64,000 bases of DNA from Deinococcus cellulosilyticus NBRC 106333 = KACC 11606 (GCF_007990775.1 NZ_BJXB01000001.1:434001-498000), one strand, 5' to 3'; positions 7,298 to 15,912 are shown, numbered from the stretch's first letter. Translations and numbers: made by a program. The notes: generated from the sequence alone by a model not told the origin.

Positions 7298-9952
7298 ATG
7301 ACCTTGCTGACGACTTTGCCTGTGCTTTCTTCCAGACCATCCTTGCAGAATGCTCTTGTTGGAGCAGGTTGTCTGCTGGCCTGTTCTGGCGTTGCCCAGG
7401 CTGAAAACGAAACCATCACCCTGCAAAACCAGCAGGCCACCCAGGTGATGTTCAGGCTTCAAGAGGCTTTCAAGAGCATGAAACTGGGGGTGCAGCTTGT
7501 GGGCTGGTCAAATGAAACCGGAACACATGCAGGAGCACCTGTGGGGTTCAATGTGCGTTTCCCCAGGGCCTTGCCTGCCAGTCAGAATCCGATTTTGCCG
7601 CTCAGTGTCCAGATCACAGGAGACACAGACCTGACCTCACTCACCCTGCTTTTTGAGGTGACCACCCCTCAGGGACCGGTTCAGGTGCCTGTTCCCCTGA
7701 AGCTGCCTGCCCGCGCAAAGCTTGAGTTGCAAGCCCCGGAAGCCATCACCACCCTGCCGGGGCACACCGTGCAACTTTCATTAAAGGTTCGCAACATGGG
7801 CCCCATTCCTGCACGGGTGCATCTGGAATTCAGTCTGGCCCTGCAGGGCATCCCTGACTTTGACCTGCAACCCGGTGCAGAGCGAACCCTCAATGTGCCT
7901 GTGCCCACCCAGCCCAGCGATCAGGTGCTGGAAGTTGGTCTGATCACCTCATCCAGCACCCAACACAAGAAGATTCTGCTGAGGGGGGTGCGTGCTGTGG
8001 ACAGCCCTTACCGGGTGCGGTTGCAATGGGGAAGCAACTTTGAGTCCGGTCAGCCTTTCAGAACACAGTTCAGGGCAGAGGGAGACCTGAGTTCCACCGT
8101 CCGGTTTTCGGCCTCCATGCAACTGCAGGACCTGAAAGTGCAGGACCCTGGCCTGATGGTTGGGGTGGGGAAGACCACCGTCAATTACGGCTCTTCCCCA
8201 GCATCCGGGGTGGCGGGCAGTGCGGGTGAAGGTCTGTATGTGAGCACGGAACCTGTCAAGGATCTGCAGGTGGGTGCAGGATGGGGAATGCGCACAGGCA
8301 TGGTCCGTCTGGGTGCCAAATATGCCACACGGTCCGATCTGCTGTACTGGTCGGTTGCGGCACACACAGATCTGGCCTTCACCCGCCCTGAGGTTGCTGT
8401 TTCTCTGCAGCATCCCGAGTGGTCCTGGAATGCCAGATCCACCCCCGGGCAGAGCATGTTCTGGTCCACAGGGGCCAGTTACACCGCGCAGGGCAAGAGC
8501 CTGAATGCCCGGGTGTCCTACGGTCAGAGTGGATGGGGTGGCTCCCTGAGGGGCTCTTTGAAACTCCTCCCTGGTGAGGACACCTTCAGCAGTGAAATCA
8601 CGGTGGCGAACTCCCAGTGGCAGGACCTGCAGTTCCGGTACAGCAACAGGGACACCGAACTGGGCTGGACCTACAGGCCCGAACACCGCAGTGAACTGAC
8701 GGGAAGTCACCGCCTGGTGCTCGAAGACCTGAACATCAAATTCAGCACCTCTGCCTCCCTGAAGGCTTTTGAGATTCAGGGTGCAGAGGTTTCAGCAGAT
8801 GCCACCTACACCCAGGGGCCTTTGCAACTGAATGCTTTCACCTCCCTGAAGACCGGAGGAAGGGGTGCCTTCAACCTTTCCGGCAAGTACACCTCTTTGC
8901 TGGACTCTGGAGAGCTTGCTCTGGAAGGAGGGGTGCGCAGTTCGTGGGAATCAGGTAACATCTCTCTCTTTCCTTTTGCTTCAGTGAATTACCGGGATGT
9001 GAATGGTTTGCAGGGATATGTCTCGGTCAACCAGACCCGTGCAGGCACCCATTACCGGGCAGGGCTTTCCTACCGGTATGAGCTTCCTGTACCTGCCAGC
9101 ATCACCGCAGCTCTGGACGGAACCCCTCCTGCTGATCCCTCCACCCGCACGGTGCGATTTGACGTGCAGGGGACAGGATTCCAGCCTTCCCTGTCTGGCG
9201 TGAGAGTATCAGGATGTGGCATGTCCGGTCAGTCGGATGCCAATGGTCGGGTGGTGCTGAAAGGATACCAGGGGCCCTGCACCCTGGCCGTTGACCGCAG
9301 CAGCCTGCCTGCCCACACCCACCTCAAGACCCAGACCCTCCCTTCTGAGCCCGGGGACAGCCTCACCGTTCAACTGGTGCCCACCTTCGACTTCAGGGGC
9401 AGAATCGAGTACGAGAAAACCAGTGACAGTGCCCTGATCCCCCCAACCCCCAGAAAAGTACGCGTGATGATTGCTGGGGTTGAAACCTTCTGGAAGGATG
9501 TGGACATGCCTGCAGGAACGTTTGAAGTGAAAGACCTGCCAGTTGGTGAATACACCCTGTCTGTTGAAGATGGGAAGCCCGTCACCCGGGTGTTGCTGCC
9601 CGACGGACCTCCTGTGGTCCTGACCCTGCCTGCCCCCCAGGTGCAGACCCTGAAGAAGACCACCCCTCCGATGAAACTCAACTGGAAGAGCCTCACTGTG
9701 GGGGCAGGGACTTCCGCAGAACTGAATGTGACCTCAGAAGCAGCCATCCAGCAACTCATTGTCCGTGGCCCCCAGGTGGATGTGCTTCAGGACTGCAAAT
9801 CCCAGCCCAGTTGCACCACAGCTTTTGTGGTGCCTGTTTCTGCAGACGGCCTGCTGTCTGTGCAGGTGGAAGTGCATTTCAAAGAAGGAGGTGTGGCCCG
9901 CCGCACCGCCCAGCTGATCGTCACGCCCGTGACCCAAGGAGAGACCAGATGA
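7298..9952 (+). CDS. usher-like outer-membrane beta-barrel protein
   Basis: About 884 residues. The start is the ATG at 7298 after GGGAGGAA; the frame is open further upstream, but that part is the riboswitch. A signal peptide ends at GVAQA. Next come immunoglobulin-like and CARDB-like segments to about residue 250, then about 400 residues of alternating short beta strands with turns, as in an outer-membrane barrel, then two or three small beta domains (one CarboxypepD_reg-like, KDLPVGEYTLSVEDG). This layout resembles fimbrial ushers, which export and anchor pilus subunits, but no classical usher motif was recognised. It overlaps the chaperone-like gene by ATGA. Confidence 0.6.
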   Translation: MTLLTTLPVLSSRPSLQNALVGAGCLLACSGVAQAENETITLQNQQATQVMFRLQEAFKSMKLGVQLVGWSNETGTHAGAPVGFNVRFPRALPASQNPILPLSVQITGDTDLTSLTLLFEVTTPQGPVQVPVPLKLPARAKLELQAPEAITTLPGHTVQLSLKVRNMGPIPARVHLEFSLALQGIPDFDLQPGAERTLNVPVPTQPSDQVLEVGLITSSSTQHKKILLRGVRAVDSPYRVRLQWGSNFESGQPFRTQFRAEGDLSSTVRFSASMQLQDLKVQDPGLMVGVGKTTVNYGSSPASGVAGSAGEGLYVSTEPVKDLQVGAGWGMRTGMVRLGAKYATRSDLLYWSVAAHTDLAFTRPEVAVSLQHPEWSWNARSTPGQSMFWSTGASYTAQGKSLNARVSYGQSGWGGSLRGSLKLLPGEDTFSSEITVANSQWQDLQFRYSNRDTELGWTYRPEHRSELTGSHRLVLEDLNIKFSTSASLKAFEIQGAEVSADATYTQGPLQLNAFTSLKTGGRGAFNLSGKYTSLLDSGELALEGGVRSSWESGNISLFPFASVNYRDVNGLQGYVSVNQTRAGTHYRAGLSYRYELPVPASITAALDGTPPADPSTRTVRFDVQGTGFQPSLSGVRVSGCGMSGQSDANGRVVLKGYQGPCTLAVDRSSLPAHTHLKTQTLPSEPGDSLTVQLVPTFDFRGRIEYEKTSDSALIPPTPRKVRVMIAGVETFWKDVDMPAGTFEVKDLPVGEYTLSVEDGKPVTRVLLPDGPPVVLTLPAPQVQTLKKTTPPMKLNWKSLTVGAGTSAELNVTSEAAIQQLIVRGPQVDVLQDCKSQPSCTTAFVVPVSADGLLSVQVEVHFKEGGVARRTAQLIVTPVTQGETR

Positions 9953-10731
9953 TCCCTGTTCAGAATGTTTTCCGCCCTAAAACCCTTGGCCTGCTTCTTT
10001 CTCTGCTGCTCGGTACTGCTGCTGCACAGGTGTCCATCACCGGTCCCCGCGAACTGGACCTGCAGCCCGGAGAAACCCGGACCGTAGAGTATGTGCTCAG
10101 CAACCCAGGGGATGCTGCCGTCCCTGCCGTGGTCTTCATGAACGATTACATGCAGCAGCCTGATGGCTCTCTGGTGCACATTCCTGGCAAGACCCTGCCC
10201 GGCAGTTTTTCCAGAATTGCCTCTGCAGATCGCCTGGAATACACCATTCCAGCCAAAGGAACTGTGGTGGTTCCTGTGGTGGTCAGCATGCCCAAAACCC
10301 CCATTGGAGGGTACTGGGGTGTGGTCGGGGTGGACATCCTGAACAATCCTGCAGGGGGTGGCAACAACGAAGTGGGCTTCAAGATCCGATATGCAATGGT
10401 GACCGCTGTGACGGTCAGTGGGGTGACCCAGCATGAGGTGAGCATTGACAACCTCACCGGGCAGACCCGAAATGGCAGCACCAGCATTGCCGTGACCCTC
10501 AGCAACACCGGCACCGCTTATGAGCGGTACGCCCTGAAGCTCAACATTGTGGACCTGCAGGGCAAAACCGTGGAAACCCAGGTCTCTTCAGTGGTGCTGC
10601 CCGGGCTCACCGTGGATGTGAATGTGCCTGTTCCGCAGAAACTCGCCTCTGGAACCTACGCTGTGTTTGCCACCCTGATGTACGGTGGGGACCAGCAGGT
10701 GGAGATGGCAGGCAGTCTGGAAGTGCCCTGA
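9949..10731 (+). CDS. periplasmic pilus-chaperone-like protein
   Basis: 260 residues with a signal peptide (residues 1-26, ending TAAAQ) and two immunoglobulin-like beta domains. The first (ITGPRELDLQPGETRTVEYVLSNPG) resembles the DUF916/fimbrial chaperone N-terminal domain and the second (NTGTAYERYALKLNIVD) a C-terminal beta sandwich. In chaperone-usher pathways such a protein carries subunits to the usher. Its place between the usher-like gene and a subunit gene supports this. The start ATG overlaps the upstream stop. A general CARDB-type adhesion protein is the alternative. Confidence 0.6.
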   Translation: MIPVQNVFRPKTLGLLLSLLLGTAAAQVSITGPRELDLQPGETRTVEYVLSNPGDAAVPAVVFMNDYMQQPDGSLVHIPGKTLPGSFSRIASADRLEYTIPAKGTVVVPVVVSMPKTPIGGYWGVVGVDILNNPAGGGNNEVGFKIRYAMVTAVTVSGVTQHEVSIDNLTGQTRNGSTSIAVTLSNTGTAYERYALKLNIVDLQGKTVETQVSSVVLPGLTVDVNVPVPQKLASGTYAVFATLMYGGDQQVEMAGSLEVP

Positions 10732-10761
10732 CCACTGATCTGAAACCAGGAGAAATTGACT

Positions 10762-11259
10762 GTGAAGCTGCCTGAGGACAACATGCTTGCTCATCCCTGG
10801 AGGAACTTGAAAAGCCTCCTGCTGCTCGCTGTCCTGACCGCAAATACCGCAGGTCATGCGGCTTCTTCGAGCACGACCCTCTCAGTGGGGGCCATCAAAC
10901 CGATGTTTGACGGGGGAACCGTGACCGCAGAAGGAAGTGGTCAGGGTGGGGGATCTGGCCAGACGCTCACTTTCTCTTCTGGGAACACCTCGGCGCCCTT
11001 GCAGCCTGGAGAGCCTGTGACCCAGACGGTGACCCTGACGGTGGACAGCTATGAAAATGCCCCACCCACACAGAGCAGTACCCTGTCTGTTACCCTGCCA
11101 AATGTTCCTGGAGTTCAGTTTTCTTTCAAGGTCAATGGGCAGAACCTGACCTCTGCGGCCATGTCTGGTTCAGTCAAATTGGAATTTCAGGTGGAGGCCA
11201 CCGATGAAAATGCACCTCCACTGTCTGGGATGATTGTTGCCACCATCACGGCCAACTGA
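10762..11259 (+). CDS. exported fibre-subunit-like protein A
   Basis: About 165 residues. GTG at 10762 lies 9 bases after AGGAG and is preferred to the TTG at 10756; a signal peptide of about 33 residues ends at GHAAS. The mature part is Ser/Thr-rich and beta-predicted and ends in VATITAN. It is paralogous to the protein at 11732: both have VDSYENAP or LASYDNAA, then a proline-containing strand, FSFKVNG or FKYKLDG, and a final T.TAN. It is the last gene of the first c-di-GMP unit. A structural subunit role is inferred from position and paralogy. Confidence 0.65.
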   Translation: MKLPEDNMLAHPWRNLKSLLLLAVLTANTAGHAASSSTTLSVGAIKPMFDGGTVTAEGSGQGGGSGQTLTFSSGNTSAPLQPGEPVTQTVTLTVDSYENAPPTQSSTLSVTLPNVPGVQFSFKVNGQNLTSAAMSGSVKLEFQVEATDENAPPLSGMIVATITAN

Positions 11260-11413
11260 GACAAAAGAGTTCGGGTCAGGGGCAGGGTTCTCCTGCCCCA
11301 TTTCCTTTGCGTCCATTCTCATTTTCTCAGTTGGACTTCAGTTCAAATTCAGCCTGTTTTTGCTGCAGTCAAGGACATTTTTCTTTTAACCCCTTACACC
11401 CTTTTGTAAGAAG

Positions 11414-11437
11414 TGTGTGACAGCACACAAGTAGAAT
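11414..11437 (+). promoter_or_regulatory. promoter of subunit operon with upstream dyad
   Basis: TAGAAT at 11432-11437 is a -10 box placed 9 bases before the second riboswitch. Just upstream, TGTGT-GACAGC-ACACA (11415-11430) is an inverted repeat in the -35 region, which could be a regulator site. No standard -35 hexamer was found at the right distance. Confidence 0.5.
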
Positions 11438-11446
11438 GAAGACACA

Positions 11447-11525
11447 ACTTAGGAAGCGATGACTCCTGTGACCTTACTCGGGCACCTTGGTCCAGGACGA
11501 GCCAGTGGTGCGACCGGCCTCAAGT
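11447..11525 (+). ncRNA. c-di-GMP-II riboswitch, copy 2
   Basis: The P1 stem is ACTTAGG (11447-11453) with CCTCAAGT (11518-11525, one bulge), followed by GGAAGCGATGACTCC, CGGGCACC and the CAGTGGTGCGACCGGCC block. The pseudoknot GCACC (11482-11486) with GGTGC (11507-11511) is intact. It shares an identical 22-base core (11499-11520) with copy 1 (7207-7228) while its stem arms covary. About 205 bases of leader follow before the subunit gene at 11732, including CCTC...GAGG (about 11530-11549), which may take part in the switch. Confidence 0.85.
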
Positions 11526-11731
11526 CACCCCCTCCCTAGCAAGAGAGGATTTCCCCGGCCGTGGTCTGCAAAGAACATGGTCGGTTTTGTTTTAAGGAGC
11601 AAATACAGGAAAAACAGCAGCACCCAGAGTTCTCTGGCTCGATCTTTCTGTGCGTTCCTTTCCAAGACCATCTCAGCAGGGCAGCAAGATGCTTCCCCGT
11701 CCATGCCCTGTTCCTTCAAGGAGTGACCCTC

Positions 11732-12265
11732 ATGCGTCAAATCAAAACCGTTCTGGCCCTCGGCTTCCTGACCCTCACCTCCGCCGCTTTCGCCGCCAGC
11801 TCCAACACCACCATCACTGCCACAGCCACCAAACCTGCAGTTGCCCTCGGAGCCCTCTCTGCCATTGATTCTTCTGATGGCACCACAGCCATCACGGCCC
11901 TGAGCTTCGGCTCAGGTGCCCTGACCAGAGGCACTGAAACCGATGCCAGCAAGACCCTGAAATTCAAACTCGCCAGCTACGACAACGCCGCCACCAGCCA
12001 GAGCTACACCCTCGCCTTCAGCATGCCCAGCGTCACCGGCTACACCTTCAAATACAAACTGGACGGTTCTGGCACCTCTGCTGCGGTTGCTGACCTGAAC
12101 GGTACCCTCCCCGCAGGCAACAGTGCCAGTGCCACCTACGTGAAGTCCGCTGCCGCTGTCGGTGCCGTGGGTGATGCCACCACCGTGCTCTTCACCGTCA
12201 CTGCCGATGGCTCTGCCAGCACCAACCTGACGGGCAACATCACCGTCACCCTCACCGCCAACTGA
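11732..12265 (+). CDS. exported fibre-subunit-like protein B
   Basis: 177 residues, starting at ATG 11732 after AAGGAG. The signal peptide ends at AAFAA (about residue 20). The mature protein is rich in Ala, Thr and Ser, has no Cys, is beta-predicted, and ends in TGNITVTLTAN, like its paralogue at 10762 (SGMIVATITAN). The composition fits a major subunit of a surface fibre. A separate riboswitch-controlled unit for this gene fits a product needed in higher amounts than the usher. No named pilin family was identified. Confidence 0.7.
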   Translation: MRQIKTVLALGFLTLTSAAFAASSNTTITATATKPAVALGALSAIDSSDGTTAITALSFGSGALTRGTETDASKTLKFKLASYDNAATSQSYTLAFSMPSVTGYTFKYKLDGSGTSAAVADLNGTLPAGNSASATYVKSAAAVGAVGDATTVLFTVTADGSASTNLTGNITVTLTAN

Positions 12266-12283
12266 GTGCCAGATGTTGGAGCA

Positions 12284-12312
12284 GGGACAGGAGCTCACAA
12301 GGCTCCTGTCCC
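12284..12312 (+). terminator. 11-bp perfect hairpin after subunit B
   Basis: GGGACAGGAGC and GCTCCTGTCCC pair perfectly around TCACAAG, 18 bases after the stop of subunit B. There is no U-tract, so it may be a partial terminator or a 3' stabiliser that lowers expression of the next gene relative to subunit B. Confidence 0.6.
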
Positions 12313-12381
12313 TGTGTCCAGTGCAGGTGTGTTGCAACATCATCAAACACACGCTCTGAGACATACGATGGAGACAGGCCC

Positions 12382-12849
12382 ATGAAACACCTCACCTCCC
12401 TCTTTCTCTTCAGCCTGACGGTGGCCTCTGCCCAGACCGTCAGTGTGCAACTCCTGACCGATGAGCCCACCCCCAGTGTGCTGGGCAGCAGCTACACCAT
12501 GGGGCAGAGCAGCAGGGCAGGTTACGTGTATGGTCCCAGGTTCCTCATCCGGGTCTCTTACAGTGATGCCGTCAGCCAGACCCTCTCCCTTTCCCTGTCG
12601 GGAACACAGTCTGGTTATGAACTGGTCTGGCAGGCAGATGGTGATGGGATTCCCCGATCCTTCAACACCCAGCTTGGACCGGATGTGACAGGAATCTCTG
12701 GAACCGCCGCTGACCTGTACTACCGCAACGATGGCACCCTGCATTCCTTTTCGAGCCAGGCCACACGGTATCAGGTGGGGGTCAAGGCCCTGCCCTCAGC
12801 AGCAGTGGACCTGCACACCAATCTGGTGGTAACAGTCACCCTCAACTGA
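12382..12849 (+). CDS. small exported protein, possible minor fibre subunit
   Basis: 155 residues with a signal peptide ending at TVASA (about residue 17). The mature part is beta-predicted with few charged residues and ends in LVVTVTLN, recalling the C-terminal strand of subunits A and B; overall similarity to them is low. The ATG at 12382 follows GGAGA. It is the last gene before a strong bidirectional terminator, so it likely belongs to the second c-di-GMP-controlled unit as a minor or tip component. This role is inferred. Confidence 0.6.
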   Translation: MKHLTSLFLFSLTVASAQTVSVQLLTDEPTPSVLGSSYTMGQSSRAGYVYGPRFLIRVSYSDAVSQTLSLSLSGTQSGYELVWQADGDGIPRSFNTQLGPDVTGISGTAADLYYRNDGTLHSFSSQATRYQVGVKALPSAAVDLHTNLVVTVTLN

Positions 12850-12965
12850 ATGGAGCCATCAGCGGTCAGGGATCATCTTTCAGCAAAAAGCGCAAAGAAG
12901 GGGTTGAAAACTGTCAGCAGTCCATGGGGTCTGTTTTTTCCTGTTGTAGATAAAGGCTGCAAAAA

Positions 12966-12996
12966 AGAAAAACCTCTGGAACTCCAGAGGTTTTTC
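12966..12996. terminator. bidirectional intrinsic terminator
   Basis: AACCTCTGG and CCAGAGGTT (12971-12990) form a 9-bp stem with loop AACT. On the plus strand TTTTT follows; on the minus strand TTTTTCTTTTTT follows. It separates the convergent fibre operon and BRO-like gene. Confidence 0.9.
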
Positions 12997-12998
12997 GC

Positions 12999-13733
12999 TT
13001 ACTGGGCTTTTCTGACTTTCTCTTCCTGCTGCTGCCGGATCTTTTCCCACATCTGCTGCTCTGTTTCGGCGTTGCGTCTGTGGGTCTTCAGGATGGCGTC
13101 GTTGCCTTTCAGGCCTTTTTCTTCGAGGTCCTTTGCGGTCACGGTTTCCAGGTAGCTCAGGCGAATCAGTTCCATCGGGGTGAGGCCGTCGCGGGTGTTT
13201 TTCACCTTGCGCTTTTTCTTGAATTCGGTGGAGTTCATCTTTAAAACGCTCTGGTTGGACACACTGCTGACCTGGCGGTAGATGTCTCCTTCGCCGCCAT
13301 GTTTGGCCACAGTGGACATGAAACGCTTGCGGGATTCCATGTTGTCGAGTCTTGCAGCAAGCCACCTGCGGTCCTCAGGGTGGGGAGAGCGTTCCGCCAC
13401 TTCGGAGGCGAGCAGGATGTCTCCCTCCAGATAACGGCGGTAGATGTCCTGGGATTTCTGGCGCAGGCGTTTTGCTTCTGGATTGTCCAGCACGAAAAGC
13501 AGTTTGGTGAAGTCATCTCCGGTGATGACGGCTTCTTTGCCCTCACCGAAATCGGTGTAACGCAGGGTGAGGTGGTACTCACCCTGGAGGTGTTCTAAAG
13601 TTTCAGCGTTCTGTTCGAGACCCAGCGCACCCAGCGCGTCCAGCGCATGAAATTGTCCATGACGGTTGCGCCTGACTGAAGTTTTGCCAAGTTTGATGGG
13701 TTGCGGATGTTGCGGATCAAGACCTAGCTTCAT
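12999..13733 (-). CDS. BRO/KilA-like antirepressor-type protein
   Basis: 244 residues. The middle resembles phage BRO-N and antirepressor proteins (FVLDNPEAKRLRQKSQDIYRRYL), and the second half has the SNQSVLKMNSTEFKKKRKVKNTRDGLTP-type segment found in the C-terminal domain of such DNA-binding proteins; the tail is highly charged and probably helical. These proteins are common on phages and plasmids as regulators. No phage genes flank it here, so it is an orphan. A palindrome upstream (13762-13776) suggests autoregulation. Family placement is from memory and moderately sure. Confidence 0.6.
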   Translation of the reverse strand: MKLGLDPQHPQPIKLGKTSVRRNRHGQFHALDALGALGLEQNAETLEHLQGEYHLTLRYTDFGEGKEAVITGDDFTKLLFVLDNPEAKRLRQKSQDIYRRYLEGDILLASEVAERSPHPEDRRWLAARLDNMESRKRFMSTVAKHGGEGDIYRQVSSVSNQSVLKMNSTEFKKKRKVKNTRDGLTPMELIRLSYLETVTAKDLEEKGLKGNDAILKTHRRNAETEQQMWEKIRQQQEEKVRKAQ

Positions 13734-13744
13734 ATGAAAATTAT

Positions 13745-13776
13745 AGCATAAATTCTGTTTTCAGCATAATATGCTG
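13745..13776 (-). promoter_or_regulatory. operator-like palindrome upstream of BRO-like gene
   Basis: CAGCATAATATGCTG (13762-13776) is a perfect 15-bp palindrome, 29 bases before the start codon of the BRO-like gene. The half-site AGCATAA recurs at 13745-13751. The whole stretch is AT-rich, as a promoter would be. Confidence 0.6.
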
Positions 13777-13916
13777 GAAGCAAAACAGAGATGAAGTGTT
13801 GCCTAAAGAACAGTTTTGCATTGAAAAATCTCTCGTTCTGGAAAGCCATTTCTTTATTCTGTCCTGGATTAAGCGAGCCTGATGAAACGGTGAAGATCCT
13901 GCCAGAGTGACCCTTT

Positions 13917-14195
13917 TTATTCTGTTATTACCCATAATATCTCATCCTGCTGAACAGGTCTTTCTGGAGCATCTGCCACCATAAGATGCACTTCATCAGG
14001 CGGGAGGGCATGCCAGACCACACCAGTGATTCTCCAAACATGTCCATCTGCTCCCTGTACACTCATCCCTGGGAGGACAGCCAGGGCTCTTGCAGAGTCT
14101 TTTCTGGCCTCAATGATGGTTGCTTTTCGAGCCCTGATTTTAAAGGTCTCAAGAACCCTGAGGGAGTGATCGTGTGCTGGATGAATGGTTGACAT
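13917..14195 (-). CDS. hypothetical protein
   Basis: 92 residues with no recognised domain. It starts at ATG 14195 without an evident Shine-Dalgarno. The middle (GMSVQGADGHVWRITGVVW) looks like a small beta domain. The frame is intact and the composition is protein-like, but it is short and isolated, so it could be spurious. Confidence 0.4.
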   Translation of the reverse strand: MSTIHPAHDHSLRVLETFKIRARKATIIEARKDSARALAVLPGMSVQGADGHVWRITGVVWHALPPDEVHLMVADAPERPVQQDEILWVITE

Positions 14196-14335
14196 GGTTG
14201 GTGGTTTTCATTCTACAAGATGATGTTCTTTGATCGAACATGTGCTGTGCTGCGAAAATCCTGCATTGCCATTCTGGCAATTGAGTGGGTTGATCTGTAG
14301 TCTATGACAGTTCAAGAGGAGGGTGAAGATTCAAA

Positions 14336-14722
14336 ATGAACCCATGGAGATCGGTGTTTTTCAAACGCTTGACTGCTCTCCTTTTCCTGACCTTGATATT
14401 CATGATGGAGAGTTACATCAACAGGCCCTTCAGTTTCACAAACACTGCACCGCTGACCGTGGAAGATTATCGTATGGGTTGTCTGATCAAAATTGAGAAG
14501 CAATTTAATGGCAAGTTCTGGGGTTTGACCGCGGAAGATGAGGAAGCATCAGCCAACAACCACATCAAAATCAAACCAGGCAATACTGGTGCCATCTGGT
14601 TTGGCAGGGTGGATTACAAAAATTCGAAGGGACAGGAGCTTGCACGGTTTTTTTCATGTGAGATTTTCGGAAGCAATCCCCATACAGCCCGCATCGCTTT
14701 AAGTTTCTTTGCCCGTCGATGA
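14336..14722 (+). CDS. hypothetical membrane-anchored or exported protein
   Basis: 128 residues with a basic N terminus and one hydrophobic segment (RLTALLFLTLIFMME, about residues 11-25), then a polar domain containing two Cys. GAGG precedes the ATG at 14336. No family was recognised. It stands alone between the BRO-like region and the chromate transporter genes. Confidence 0.55.
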   Translation: MNPWRSVFFKRLTALLFLTLIFMMESYINRPFSFTNTAPLTVEDYRMGCLIKIEKQFNGKFWGLTAEDEEASANNHIKIKPGNTGAIWFGRVDYKNSKGQELARFFSCEIFGSNPHTARIALSFFARR

Positions 14723-14752
14723 TCGTCTGCAACTCTTAGAAGAATGATCCTT

Positions 14753-15268
14753 TCACAACCCCAGAACCACCCCCACCACAGCGCCTGCCAGAACCACCAC
14801 CGCTGGATTGAGCTTCAAACGCATGAGCCCCACAAAAGCCAGTGCTGCAATCACAAAAGGCAGAATGCCTGTGATGGCCCCCTGATACAGCACCAGCAGA
14901 ATGGCAAGCAGCACGCCCCCTCCAAAAGGCAGCAGGGCATTGCGCAAGGCCCTCAGCCAGGGATGGTGCCCGAGCTTTTTCCACAACCTGGAGCAAAGGG
15001 CTGCAACCACTGCAGAAGGCACAAAAAATCCTGCCAGAGCGCAAAGCCCTCCAAGCAGACCCAGGTGAGCATACCCATAAAAATAGACGGCCAGCACATT
15101 TGGCCCGGGAGCAAACTGGCCCAGCGTGTATCCATGCAGGAATTGCTCTGCAGTGATCCAGTGGTGCACGTCCACCAGTTGCCGTTCCATTTCGGCAAGG
15201 TTGCCTGCCCCAAAAGAGACCAGGCCCAGCCTTGCGAAAACCAGAAACATCAACAGAGGCTCAGGCAT
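14753..15268 (-). CDS. chromate transporter half-protein (ChrA family), second gene
   Basis: 171 residues, almost all hydrophobic with about five membrane helices, and the ChrA signatures VSFGAGNLAEM and TLGQFAPGPN. Short-chain ChrA proteins work as pairs to export chromate or a related anion; the partner is the next gene upstream (15261-15842), overlapping by eight bases. The other member carries the counterpart motif LLPGSNAGN. The substrate has not been tested and could be another oxyanion. Confidence 0.88.
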   Translation of the reverse strand: MPEPLLMFLVFARLGLVSFGAGNLAEMERQLVDVHHWITAEQFLHGYTLGQFAPGPNVLAVYFYGYAHLGLLGGLCALAGFFVPSAVVAALCSRLWKKLGHHPWLRALRNALLPFGGGVLLAILLVLYQGAITGILPFVIAALAFVGLMRLKLNPAVVVLAGAVVGVVLGL

Positions 15269-15842
15269 CTTCTGATTCCCGTCTGGGCCTGTGGACCAGG
15301 AGGCCTATGGGCAGCACAGTGACAAGCACCAGCAGGATGTCCATTCTCAGGAGCCCCAGGAGCACAAAAGTCAGCAGGATCAGCCAGGGACCGGCCTTGA
15401 TCAAAGACCCGGTTTTCAGGATGGGAAGGGCTGCACTCACCATCACCGCGAAAGCTGCAGCAGAAGCCCCTTTCAGGGCACTGCTCACCAACCCAGGAAG
15501 CACCGAACCATGCTGGAAGTAAAACAGGGTCAGCAGGGCAATCACCACCGAGCCTGGAATCAGCAGGCCCAGTACGGACACCACAGAACCAAGTTTTCCA
15601 CAAAGTCGCATGCCCAGAAAGGCCGCCAGATTTCCTGCATTGGAACCCGGAAGAAGCTGTGCCAGGGTGAAGGCTTCGCTGTAGGTGGCATCATCAGTCC
15701 AGCCCCTTCGTTTAATGGCGGTGTAGATGTGGGCCCCCAGACCTCCTCCCAGTGAGGTGACGCCCACATAGAGAAACATGCCAAGGAGTTGCAGGGGAGA
15801 TGCAGGCCTGAGTTCAGCCTGGGATGCATGATCGGGTGTCAT
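15261..15842 (-). CDS. chromate transporter half-protein (ChrA family), first gene
   Basis: 193 residues with about six membrane helices and the ChrA motifs VTSLGGGLGAHIYT and TLAQLLPGSNAGN. Together with the overlapping gene 14753-15268 it makes a split (short-chain pair) transporter. The start ATG at 15842 has no Shine-Dalgarno, but TACCCT at 15848-15853 lies five bases upstream, consistent with a leaderless mRNA. Confidence 0.88.
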   Translation of the reverse strand: MTPDHASQAELRPASPLQLLGMFLYVGVTSLGGGLGAHIYTAIKRRGWTDDATYSEAFTLAQLLPGSNAGNLAAFLGMRLCGKLGSVVSVLGLLIPGSVVIALLTLFYFQHGSVLPGLVSSALKGASAAAFAVMVSAALPILKTGSLIKAGPWLILLTFVLLGLLRMDILLVLVTVLPIGLLVHRPRRESEDA

Positions 15843-15912
15843 GCTTCAGGGTACGCCTGAGGCTTGATGAAAAACTGTTGCTTCTTCTGGAGTTTCGCCT
15901 GTGCAATCAATG

